Below are positions 17,140 through 25,023 of a DNA stretch of 64,000 nt, one piece after another. The notes below the pieces were generated by a model. The model saw only the letters and a program-made list of their open reading frames with translations. It did not search any database and was not told the DNA's origin. The position numbers and the translations under genes were made by a program. The stretch is from positions 248,001 through 312,000 of the forward strand of contig NZ_CABGGS010000046.1 of the NCBI RefSeq assembly GCF_902158555.1, given 5' to 3'. The number at the start of each line of letters is the position of its first letter. The stretch's first letter is position 1. The DNA is from Klebsiella spallanzanii. GTDB lineage: Bacteria; Pseudomonadota; Gammaproteobacteria; Enterobacterales; Enterobacteriaceae.

Positions 17140-18477
17140 ATGATCAGGCTAAATCATTCAATACCTCTGTCTTTACTCGCCCTCATGGTGATGAGCGACT
17201 GCGCCAGCGCCGAGCAGAAGTACGATTTTATGCTCCATGGCTATATCCGTTCGGGGATCCTCGCTAACTCAGATGGCAACCGCGCCGACTCCGTTGGCCT
17301 GATGCCGGACGGCAAATGGCGTCTGGGCAACGAAGAAGATACCAAGATCGAACTGATCCCGACGGTGACGTTAACGTCGGACAGCGGCGTGGTGGCGAAA
17401 GTCCAGGCCAACATTACCCACCAGTCAAAATGTACCTCCGACTGGAACTGTCAGGATGATGACGGGCATGATGTTCAGTTCCGCGAAGGCTTTGCCGAGC
17501 TGTCGAACCTCGACTTCGCCCCGGAAATGACCTTCTGGGCCGGTAAGCGCTACAGCAGCTCCAACACCTCCAGCCATCAGTTCGACTGGGAGTACATTCA
17601 GTACAACGGTACCGGCGGCGGCTTCGACAACATGGATCTCGGCTTCGCCCGCTTTGACGCCGGGGTTTACGCTTTCTCGCCGACGGACGAAACCAAAGCC
17701 TACCCGGTCGATAAAGGCGATCAGGGTTATCCGGATGACTACTCGCTCAACCTGTGGCTGAAAAAGATCGGCGGCACCGGCTTCGACCTGGAGCTGATTG
17801 GTCACCACATGAACCGCAACGAGAATCACCCGACCTCGGCGGAAAAGGGCTACGGCGTGACCGGGGTCTACAACTTTGACGGTTTTTACGGCCTGACCGG
17901 CGGCTACTCTCGCGTGGTCTTCCAGTACGGGCGCGGCCTGGCGGCAGGGGACTCGCTGGGTAAAAACGGCTGGGGCTGGGCTAACCTCGAAGACACCCAA
18001 TCCTGGCGCGTGGTGCTGGATAATATGGCCTCTCTGGGCGACTGGGAAATCTCGACTTTTGCCTACTATCAGAAAGATAAAAACTACCGCTGGTGGACGG
18101 AAGATGCCGACGGCTGGGGACGCACCAGCTGGGTTGCCGGGATCCGCCCGTACCAGCAGATCACCAAAAACTTCGCCATGCAGTATGAGCTGGGCTACGA
18201 ATATCTCGACGATAAAAACTACAAAGGCGTGGACGGCAAAGGCAAAGGCGGTCTGACCAAAATCACCGTTGCGCCGACCCTGACCTTTGACTCCGGCTTC
18301 TGGACTCGCCCGCAACTGCGCTTCTTCGTGACCTACGCCAAGTGGGACAAAGGTGTCTCCGATGCGCTGGACGGCAACTACGACTGGAGCACCAACACCA
18401 TTTCCGCTGGCGGCTACTCGCGCAGTGGCGACACAGACACGCTGAACTTTGGCGTGCAGGCCGAAGTCTGGTTCTAA
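17140..18477 (+). CDS. LamB/maltoporin-family carbohydrate porin
   Basis: Outer-membrane channel (445 aa). Signal peptide MIRLNHSIPLSLLALMVMSD then CASA|EQKYDFMLHGYIRSG. Maltoporin-family features include LHGYIRSG at the mature N-terminus, KIELIPTVTLTSDSGV..AKVQANITHQS, a Cys pair in a loop (CTSDWNC, residues ~94-100), EMTFWAGKRY (compare LamB FWAGKRFY) and a C-terminal VQAEVWF with terminal Phe. The ATG at 17140 is set by AAGGAAAA just upstream. It would let oligosaccharides released outside the cell enter the periplasm. The glycosidase gene follows 12 bases later on the same transcript. BglH- or ScrY-type porins are the nearest functional analogues; the actual sugar is inferred. Confidence 0.88.
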   Translation: MIRLNHSIPLSLLALMVMSDCASAEQKYDFMLHGYIRSGILANSDGNRADSVGLMPDGKWRLGNEEDTKIELIPTVTLTSDSGVVAKVQANITHQSKCTSDWNCQDDDGHDVQFREGFAELSNLDFAPEMTFWAGKRYSSSNTSSHQFDWEYIQYNGTGGGFDNMDLGFARFDAGVYAFSPTDETKAYPVDKGDQGYPDDYSLNLWLKKIGGTGFDLELIGHHMNRNENHPTSAEKGYGVTGVYNFDGFYGLTGGYSRVVFQYGRGLAAGDSLGKNGWGWANLEDTQSWRVVLDNMASLGDWEISTFAYYQKDKNYRWWTEDADGWGRTSWVAGIRPYQQITKNFAMQYELGYEYLDDKNYKGVDGKGKGGLTKITVAPTLTFDSGFWTRPQLRFFVTYAKWDKGVSDALDGNYDWSTNTISAGGYSRSGDTDTLNFGVQAEVWF

Positions 18478-18489
18478 GGAGAGATAACA

Positions 18490-20685
18490 ATGATCAAGCC
18501 GGTAAAAAAACTGATGCTCGTGGCGCTGCTTTCGGCGCTGGGAAGCGCAGGGGCGATGGCCGCAGAGCAGTCGCACTTTGAACACTTTATTACCCGCGAC
18601 GGCGCAACGCTAAAAGACGGCGACAAGGTCTTCCGCTTTGCGGGCATCCACGCGCCGGAGCTGCACCGTATTGAAGACGATGCGCGCGGCACCTGTAAAG
18701 CCGACTCGCGCGGCTGGGGGCAATACTTCCGCTGGCCGACGGCGGACGAACAGGAAAACTGGATTAAGGCGCAGGTGCAAACCGGAGCCAAAGCGCAGCG
18801 AGTGTATGTGCTCTCGGTGCAGCAGGAGTTTGACCAGGCCTGCGGTCGCGAAACCCATATTTTGGCCCCGGAAAGCGCCGACGGCATGCCGCGCCTCAAC
18901 GAAAAGGCGATGCGGGTTTACGACAATATGATCGCCGAGGCGGACAAACAGGGACTGCGCCTGATCCTACCGTTTATCGATCACTGGTGGTGGTGGGGCG
19001 GCCGCGAGCAGCTGGCGGCGTTCTATCATGAAAAGCCGGAGGATTTTTATCGGACCGACAGCAAAACCTTCAAGGCCTATCTTGACGTGATTCGCCAGGT
19101 GATCACCCGCACCAACAGCGTGACCGGTCGCCCGTATTATGACGAAAAAGCGATTATGGCTTGGGAGACCGGCAACGAGCTGGAAGACACCAATGCCGCG
19201 TTCCTTCTGCAGACCGCCGCGTGGATCAAAAAGTGGGCGCCGCATCAGCTGGTGATTGACGGCACCTATAAGAAAATCAATGCGTTTGCGCTCAACGATC
19301 CGAACGTCGATATCGTCAGCAACCACTACTACACCAATGCTGATAACAACCATCCCGATCAGGTAAAAAAAGATCTGACGGCGACTGCGGGTAAGAAAGT
19401 GTACATGGTGGGCGAATTCGGTCTGCTGGACGCGAAGCAGCTCAACGCCATTATGCAGTCGATTGTGCATAGCGAGGTCAACGGCGCGCAGGCGGCAGGC
19501 GGGCTGATTTGGGGCTTTCGTGGCCATCGTCACGAGGGTGGTTTCTACTGGCATAAAGAGTCCACGGGTCACTACAGCTACCACTTGCCGGGCTTCCCGG
19601 TAGAGGGGAAAGCCAACCAGGAAATAGACGTGGTTGATCTGGTGCGGACCGCGGCGGCGCAGATGAGCGGGCAGGAGAAAGCGCCGCCGCTGCCGAAGCC
19701 GGACGCGCCGAAGCTGCGGGCGACGGATTCACCGTTTGCCATCAACTGGCTGGGGGCGGCGGTAGGACGCGCCTATGACGTGGAGCGCGCTGATTCTGCA
19801 AAAGGGCCGTGGAAAGTGGTGGGGCGCGATATTTCAGACGGCGTTAACGAGTGGAACCCGCAGACGATGGATCTGTTCCGCGATGACTATCGCAGTCTGC
19901 GGCTGGGGAATACGTACTATTATCGCGCCATCGCCAAAAACGAGAGCGGTAGTTCGGTGCCTTCGAACGTGATTAGCATCAAGCACACCCAGCAGAATCA
20001 GGCCCCGGTGGTAACGCTGGTCGATAAGCTCACCACGACTCAGGATCAGGGCGTGCAATTAACCGCGAGCTGGCACGATGACGCGCTACCGGACCGTAAC
20101 GTGAAGGTGGGCTGGAGCAATGGCGGCAACGCGCAGGCCCATTTTTGTGCCACGGATAAAGCCGAAACCCGCGCCTGGTTTAGCGCGCCCGGTGAATATG
20201 ACCTGACCTTTACAGCCGATGACGGCCTGCTCAAAAGCAGCAAAACCGTCAAGGTGACGGTGACGCAAGCTGTTGGTAAAGCGCCTGCCGATTACTGCCG
20301 TTTTGGCGGTGGGGTGTTTAACGTTAGCCAGGGCAAGATTGAGGCGGCTAAAAGCGAGAAAGATGCGCTGACGTTGGGCAGCGATGGTTTCCTCGGACCG
20401 TTCGCCAACGATGGCGATAAGGTGAGCTGGCAGGTTGCCGCGCCGTGGGCCGGAAAGTATCAGCTGCGGGTGACGTTCAACGGCAAATGGGGCGGTAAGA
20501 AAAACTCGTTTATCGTTAACGGCGGCACGCCAATCGCGGTGGAATTCCCGCAGACTGACGAACAGGGCCAGCAGCTGCTGGTGCCCGTTGAGCTGAAGGC
20601 CGGTGATAACCGCGTCGACTTCGGTAAATTCGCCGGTGACTGGGGCTATATGTTTATCAAGTCAATTGAAGTGGTTGCAGAGTAG
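18490..20685 (+). CDS. Secreted multidomain GH5-like glycoside hydrolase (probable endo-beta-mannanase) with CBM35-like tail
   Basis: Exported enzyme (731 aa) with signal peptide MIKPVKKLMLVALLSALGSA then GAMAA. The catalytic domain (about residues 28-385) looks like a clan-A (beta/alpha)8 glycosidase of the GH5 type. The acid/base Glu is E230 in AWETGNELED and the probable nucleophile is E309 in YMVGEFGLLD, with aromatic-rich substrate loops (DHWWWWGG, FYWHKESTGHYSYH). A fibronectin-III-like segment (about 405-500), an Ig-like PKD-type segment (about 505-595) and a C-terminal CBM35-like module (about 605-731) follow. Family and modules suit beta-mannan or glucomannan; cellulose or another beta-glucan cannot be excluded. 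Whether it reaches the cell surface or acts in the periplasm is unknown; no lipobox is seen. It shares a transcript with the porin. Confidence 0.78.
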   Translation: MIKPVKKLMLVALLSALGSAGAMAAEQSHFEHFITRDGATLKDGDKVFRFAGIHAPELHRIEDDARGTCKADSRGWGQYFRWPTADEQENWIKAQVQTGAKAQRVYVLSVQQEFDQACGRETHILAPESADGMPRLNEKAMRVYDNMIAEADKQGLRLILPFIDHWWWWGGREQLAAFYHEKPEDFYRTDSKTFKAYLDVIRQVITRTNSVTGRPYYDEKAIMAWETGNELEDTNAAFLLQTAAWIKKWAPHQLVIDGTYKKINAFALNDPNVDIVSNHYYTNADNNHPDQVKKDLTATAGKKVYMVGEFGLLDAKQLNAIMQSIVHSEVNGAQAAGGLIWGFRGHRHEGGFYWHKESTGHYSYHLPGFPVEGKANQEIDVVDLVRTAAAQMSGQEKAPPLPKPDAPKLRATDSPFAINWLGAAVGRAYDVERADSAKGPWKVVGRDISDGVNEWNPQTMDLFRDDYRSLRLGNTYYYRAIAKNESGSSVPSNVISIKHTQQNQAPVVTLVDKLTTTQDQGVQLTASWHDDALPDRNVKVGWSNGGNAQAHFCATDKAETRAWFSAPGEYDLTFTADDGLLKSSKTVKVTVTQAVGKAPADYCRFGGGVFNVSQGKIEAAKSEKDALTLGSDGFLGPFANDGDKVSWQVAAPWAGKYQLRVTFNGKWGGKKNSFIVNGGTPIAVEFPQTDEQGQQLLVPVELKAGDNRVDFGKFAGDWGYMFIKSIEVVAE

Positions 20686-20693
20686 TGCTTATT

Positions 20694-20722
20694 GGCTGCG
20701 CTCGTTGGGTGCAGCCTTTTTT
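20694..20722 (+). terminator. Terminator between the secreted glycosidase and the GH1 gene
   Basis: Stem GGCTGC/GCAGCC with an 11-base loop followed by TTTTTT, 9 bp after the glycosidase stop. Only 17 bp separate it from the GH1 start, and no promoter is evident in that space, so the GH1 gene probably depends on readthrough. Confidence 0.8.
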
Positions 20723-20739
20723 AACTTACAGGAGGCGTT

Positions 20740-22140
20740 ATGACCCGGTATCAGTTTCCGGAAGGCTTTTTTTGGGGCGCGGCGGCATCAGGCCCGCAAA
20801 CGGAGGGCATAAGCAACAAGCCGCACCGTTCTATTTGGGATAGCTGGTTTGCCGAGCAGCCGGAGCGTTTTTATCAGCAGATTGGGCCACAAACCGTCTG
20901 CGACACTTATCATCAATATCCGCAGGACGTGGCGTTGATGAAGCAGACCGGCTTCAACTCCTTTCGGACATCGATTCAATGGTCGCGGCTCATTGACGAC
21001 TTCGAAACCGGCGCGCCCAACGCGGACGCGGTGCGTTTCTATAACGATTACCTGGATGAAATGATTGAAAACGGCATTGAGCCGATGATCAACCTCTATC
21101 ATTTCGACATGCCGGAAGCCCTGCAAAAGCAGTACGGCGGCTTTGAGTCGGCGCATGTGACGGATCTTTTCGCCCGTTTCGCCCGCACCGCTTTTGAGCT
21201 ATTTGGCCACAAGGTGAAATACTGGATTACCTTCAACGAGCCGATTGTGCCGGTTGAGGGCGGCTATCTGTATGATTTCCACTACCCGTGTAAAAAAGAC
21301 GGCAAGCTGGCGGCGCAGGTGGCGTTCAACATTATGCTGGCCCACGCCAAAGCCGTCCGCGAGTTTCGCGAGTTGGCGCTGGAGAGCGAGATTGGCGTGG
21401 TGCTGAACCTGACGCCGTCCTATACCCGCAACGACAGCGCGGAGGACAAAAAGGCGGCGTGGTATGCGGATCTATTCTTTAACCGCAGCTTCCTCGACCC
21501 GCTGGTGAAGCATCAGTTCCCGAAAGAGCTGTGCGAAATTCTGGCCTTTCACGATTGCCTGCCGGTGGTGACGAAAGCTGATGTTGAGCTCATTACCGGC
21601 TCGCACGTCGATTTTCTTGGCGTCAACTACTACGTGCCGCGGCGGGTGAAGGCGCGCGAAAGCGACTATGCGCTGGACTATTTCACGCCGGAGTTTTACT
21701 TCGAAAACTACGTGAATCCAGAAGGGCGCTTTAACCCGTATCGCGATAATAATGAAATTCTGCCGCAGGCGATTTACGACATTGCCGCCAATATTCGCGA
21801 TAACTACGGCAATATAAAGTGGTTCCTCGCCGAGATTGGTATCGCGATGGATATTGAGTCGGAAGGCGAACCGGGTGAAGACGGAGTGATTGATGATTCG
21901 TTCCGTATCAGCCTGATGGAAGAGCATTTAGTGCAGCTGCATCGCGCCATTGCCGACGGTGCCAACTGCTTTGGCGTACACCAGTGGACCTTTATCGATA
22001 ACTGGTCGTGGATTAACTCGTTCAAGCGGCGCTACGGTTTCTGGCGGCTCAACCTGCAAACCGGCGAGCGGCAGATAAAACGCAACGCGCTGTGGTTTGC
22101 CGAACTGGCGACCAGCAACGGCTTCAGTTCTGATAAATAG
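20740..22140 (+). CDS. GH1 family enzyme, probable phospho-beta-glycosidase
   Basis: Cytoplasmic GH1 glycosidase (466 aa). FPEGFFWGAAASGPQTEG is the usual N-terminal motif; the acid/base Glu is E167 in WITFNEP; the nucleophile position is E365 in FLAEIGIAMD, where most GH1 enzymes have ENG. Near the C-terminus WSWINSFKRRYGFWRL retains the Lys and Tyr that hold a sugar 6-phosphate in phospho-glycosidases. It would split a PTS-imported disaccharide 6-phosphate into a hexose 6-phosphate and a free hexose, the latter a substrate for the ROK kinase. ATG follows a perfect AGGAGG. Compare AscB at 39759, a clear paralogue with standard VENG. The exact sugar (phospho-gluco or phospho-manno) is inferred only. 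Confidence 0.86.
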   Translation: MTRYQFPEGFFWGAAASGPQTEGISNKPHRSIWDSWFAEQPERFYQQIGPQTVCDTYHQYPQDVALMKQTGFNSFRTSIQWSRLIDDFETGAPNADAVRFYNDYLDEMIENGIEPMINLYHFDMPEALQKQYGGFESAHVTDLFARFARTAFELFGHKVKYWITFNEPIVPVEGGYLYDFHYPCKKDGKLAAQVAFNIMLAHAKAVREFRELALESEIGVVLNLTPSYTRNDSAEDKKAAWYADLFFNRSFLDPLVKHQFPKELCEILAFHDCLPVVTKADVELITGSHVDFLGVNYYVPRRVKARESDYALDYFTPEFYFENYVNPEGRFNPYRDNNEILPQAIYDIAANIRDNYGNIKWFLAEIGIAMDIESEGEPGEDGVIDDSFRISLMEEHLVQLHRAIADGANCFGVHQWTFIDNWSWINSFKRRYGFWRLNLQTGERQIKRNALWFAELATSNGFSSDK

Positions 22141-22152
22141 CTTCGCAAAATC

Positions 22153-22239
22153 CCCCGGAGGCGGCGCTTGACGCGCCTGTCCGGGCTACCAAACAGCACG
22201 AACTTGTAGCCCGGACAGATGCGCAGCATCGCCTCCGGG
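22153..22239. repeat. REP pair (BIME-like)
   Basis: Inverted REP units between the convergent GH1 and Mop-protein genes, marking the right edge of the carbohydrate locus. Confidence 0.9.
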
Positions 22240-22274
22240 AAGTCACATCCCACGCGAGCTGCGTGGCACATCGC

Positions 22275-22703
22275 TTAAGCGCGGGTGGCGATAAGAATGG
22301 CGGAAGCCTTAACGAGCGCAATCACGCGGCTGCCCTGTGCCAGCTTCATCTCTTCCTGGCTTTCATTGGTGACGACGGCAATGATTTCAAAGCCCGCGTC
22401 GGCCTGAATATGCACGGTGGCGTTAACCGCGCCTTCAGTTACTCGGGTCACGCTACCGGCAAACTGGTTGCGGGCGGAGAACTTCAGACCGCAATCTTCC
22501 GTCGCCAGCGTGACCCACGGCGCTTTAATCAGCGCAATGGCTTCTTTACCGGTCGCCAGCCCCAGAGCTTCCTTACTGCTGTGGGTAACGATTGCCACCA
22601 GCTTTGCGCCGCCCGCTAACGTCAGTTCGATTTCATCGTTGACCGCGCCGGTTGCGACTGCGCTGATCGTGCCGGTGAGTTGGTTACGTGCTGATACCGC
22701 CAT
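22275..22703 (-). CDS. Di-Mop-domain molybdate-binding protein (ModG/MopII-like)
   Basis: Small cytoplasmic protein (142 aa) made of two tandem Mop/TOBE domains: residues ~3-67 (SARNQLTGTISAVATGAVNDEIELTLAGG...) and ~72-138 (SARNQFAGSVTRVTEGAVNATVHIQADAG...). Mop proteins bind and buffer oxoanions such as molybdate. The ATG at 22703 is chosen because GGAGG lies seven bases before it; the in-frame ATG at 22718 precedes that site. It follows fhlA on the same strand, 38 bp away. FhlA controls formate hydrogenlyase, whose formate dehydrogenase is a molybdoenzyme, so the placement suggests molybdenum supply (inference). Confidence 0.9.
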   Translation of the reverse strand: MAVSARNQLTGTISAVATGAVNDEIELTLAGGAKLVAIVTHSSKEALGLATGKEAIALIKAPWVTLATEDCGLKFSARNQFAGSVTRVTEGAVNATVHIQADAGFEIIAVVTNESQEEMKLAQGSRVIALVKASAILIATRA

Positions 22704-22741
22704 AATGCCTCCATTCAATGTGTTATTAATGACCCCAATGG

Positions 22742-24814
22742 TTATAGCAGATCGTCTTTGTTGATGCCCAGCCGTTTCATTCTTGAAAGCAATGTTGTGC
22801 GCTTTAACCCCAGCCGCTGAGCCGCGCCTTTCGGTCCGGCGACCACGCCATTGCTCTCTTTCAGTACCCGGATAATCAGCTGGTATTCATCTTCGCCTTC
22901 TTCCGGCAGCACTTCTGCGGCCAGCGGTTCCTGCTCGATACTCATTTCCGGCAGTGATAGTTGCAGCACACTGCCGCGGGTCAGCAGCACCGCACGCTCA
23001 ATGACGTTCTCCAGTTCGCGTACGTTACCCGGCCACTCCATGCGGCTGAGGGTACGCAGGGTTTCTGCCGGAATGCTGTCAATATTACGTCCCAGGCGAC
23101 GGGCGATTTTAAAGGTGAAGGCTTTTACCAGCAGCGGAATATCGTCCGGGCGCTCGCGCAGCGGCGGCAGGTGGATCGGGAAGACGTTCAGTCGGTAATA
23201 GAGATCGCTACGGAATTCGCGATCGGCGACCATCTGCTTAAGATCGCGGTTGGTCGCGGCGATCAGGCGCACGTCGGTGTGAATCAGCTTATTGCTGCCG
23301 AGGCGCTCGAACTCCTGCTCCTGCAACACGCGCAGCAGCTTCGGCTGCAGCTCTACCGGCATGTCGCCCACTTCATCAAGGAACAGCGAGCTTTTATCCG
23401 CCAGTTCGAAGCGGCCGATACGCTGGGCGCTGGCACCGGTGAAGGCACCGCGTTCGTGACCAAAGAGGTCGCTTTCCAGCAGCCCGGCTGGCATCGCTGC
23501 GCAGTTCATTTTGACCATCCGGCGGCTGTTGCGCCCGCTGAGGTTATGAATGGCGCGGGCAATTAGTTCTTTGCCGGTGCCGGTTTCGCCGAGGATCAGC
23601 ACCGTACTGTCGCTGTGCGCCACCATTTCGACCTGCTTGAGCACGCTGTTCATTGCTTCGCTGCGTCCGATGATTTCACCAAACTCGCTTTCAACGTTAT
23701 TAAGCTGTTCGGTCAGGGCGAGGTTTTCATCGACCAGACGCTCCTTCAGACGCTGGATTTCGCGATAAGCGAGGGCGTTATCGACGGCAATCGACACGCG
23801 CTCGGCAATTTGCCGCAGCAGCTTAAGGTTGGTGGTGGTGAAAACCTTTTCATCGCACTGCGCCAGCTTCAGCACGCCAAGCAGGGTATTGCCGGACATC
23901 AACGGCAGCAGGCACAGGGTCTGAATTTTGTTATCCCACATCTCGAAGAGCATTTTTTCGTACGGCGCCAGCGGGTCGTGTTCGTGCAGGTTGAGCAGCA
24001 GCATCTCTTTGCTCTTAAACACCCGCTCGGTCAGGGTTCCAGCTTCGTCCACTTCGCTCTGGTCGTGCACCGGATGGCTGGCGTCGAGATAGTGGGTGGA
24101 GTAGATATTGAGCTTGCCCTTGCGGTTGCTGCGCAGCACCACGCTGATGGCGTCAATGCGGAAGTAGCGGTGGATCTCTTTTGCCACTTCGCTGACCAGC
24201 TCGTCAATATCCAGCCGCGAGAGTACGGCGTTGGTGATGGCGACCAGAATGCGGAAATTATCGCGCTCGTGGCACAGCAGATCGTAATCGACGTTATTGC
24301 TGACCCGGCTCTGGATCTGCTCGGTCACCACGGCAACAATTTGCGTAAAGGTATGCAGCCGCTGGTACTCTTTTTCCGTCCACGGACGGTTGTCGTCGCG
24401 AATAAACTCGCAGCCGCCGAAGATGCGGCCTTCTGCCGCCAGCGGCAGCAGGCAGTAGTAGCCAAACGCGGGATAGAGTCCGCTGACGGAGAGCTGTGGC
24501 CAGGTTTCGGCAAAGGTGGTGCTATCGCAATGCAGCGCGTCCGGGCGCGACAGCAGGCGTCGAACCGGGCCGTTGGCGAGGACGGTTTCATCTTCGTAGC
24601 TGACCGGATGCCCGGCGGCGTCGCAGGCGTGGCGGACCGCGCGGTGGTTGCCTGAATGCCACAGAATAATCGCCGCCCGGTCGGCGAGCGCGGACTGCTG
24701 CACCAGGCGGGTCAGCGTTTCGCTCAGCGCGGCCAGGTCCGGCTGCTGTAATAAAATACGGGTGATATCAAACAGACCTTGCTGCCCAAGATCGCCCATC
24801 GGTGTATACGACAT
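22742..24814 (-). CDS. fhlA: Formate hydrogenlyase transcriptional activator FhlA
   Basis: Sigma-54-dependent activator (690 aa; E. coli FhlA is of similar length). The N-terminal half holds GAF-type domains (residues ~1-160 and ~195-345) that sense formate. The AAA+ domain (~380-610) has Walker A GETGTGKE, the sigma-54 contact loop GAFTGA and Walker B FLDEVGD. The C-terminal Fis-like helix-turn-helix is GPKGAAQRLGLKRTTLLSRMKRLGI. It activates hyc, hyp and hydN-hypF from upstream sites and is itself downstream of hypABCDE. No separate response-regulator receiver domain is present, as expected. Start MSYTPMGDLGQQGLFDIT matches E. coli. Confidence 0.97.
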   Translation of the reverse strand: MSYTPMGDLGQQGLFDITRILLQQPDLAALSETLTRLVQQSALADRAAIILWHSGNHRAVRHACDAAGHPVSYEDETVLANGPVRRLLSRPDALHCDSTTFAETWPQLSVSGLYPAFGYYCLLPLAAEGRIFGGCEFIRDDNRPWTEKEYQRLHTFTQIVAVVTEQIQSRVSNNVDYDLLCHERDNFRILVAITNAVLSRLDIDELVSEVAKEIHRYFRIDAISVVLRSNRKGKLNIYSTHYLDASHPVHDQSEVDEAGTLTERVFKSKEMLLLNLHEHDPLAPYEKMLFEMWDNKIQTLCLLPLMSGNTLLGVLKLAQCDEKVFTTTNLKLLRQIAERVSIAVDNALAYREIQRLKERLVDENLALTEQLNNVESEFGEIIGRSEAMNSVLKQVEMVAHSDSTVLILGETGTGKELIARAIHNLSGRNSRRMVKMNCAAMPAGLLESDLFGHERGAFTGASAQRIGRFELADKSSLFLDEVGDMPVELQPKLLRVLQEQEFERLGSNKLIHTDVRLIAATNRDLKQMVADREFRSDLYYRLNVFPIHLPPLRERPDDIPLLVKAFTFKIARRLGRNIDSIPAETLRTLSRMEWPGNVRELENVIERAVLLTRGSVLQLSLPEMSIEQEPLAAEVLPEEGEDEYQLIIRVLKESNGVVAGPKGAAQRLGLKRTTLLSRMKRLGINKDDLL

Positions 24815-24830
24815 TGCTTAAGTCCAAAAA

Positions 24831-24847
24831 GCACTGCAAAGCAGTGC
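24831..24847 (-). other. Stem-loop in the fhlA leader
   Basis: Perfect 7-bp stem GCACTGC/GCAGTGC with a 3-base loop, ending 16 bp before the fhlA ATG. E. coli fhlA has a hairpin close to its ribosome site that takes part in pairing with the small RNA OxyS; this may be the counterpart (inference). Confidence 0.5.
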
Positions 24848-24930
24848 AGAAGAAAGTGATGACACAAATAATAGTATGTTAATAAAGCGGTTGTTGCCGC
24901 TGTTAGCCATCCGTAGTGGCCCGATGTTTT

Positions 24931-25012
24931 CCCCGGAGGCGATGCTGCGCATCTGTCCGGGCTACCGGTCTGGGGTTTGTAGCCCGGACAGGCGCAACGC
25001 GCCGCCTCCGGG
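24931..25012. repeat. REP pair between hypE and fhlA
   Basis: Inverted REP units in the hypE-fhlA gap, inside one presumed operon. It could uncouple the mRNA stability of hyp and fhlA. Confidence 0.88.
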
Positions 25013-25023
25013 AACTCTTGCCG

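Noticed and set aside
17425-18585. 386-codon minus-strand frame opposite the porin and glycosidase start
   Set aside because: Antisense to the porin, no ribosome site or family motif; composition (Val, Ala, Arg rich) matches a shadow frame.
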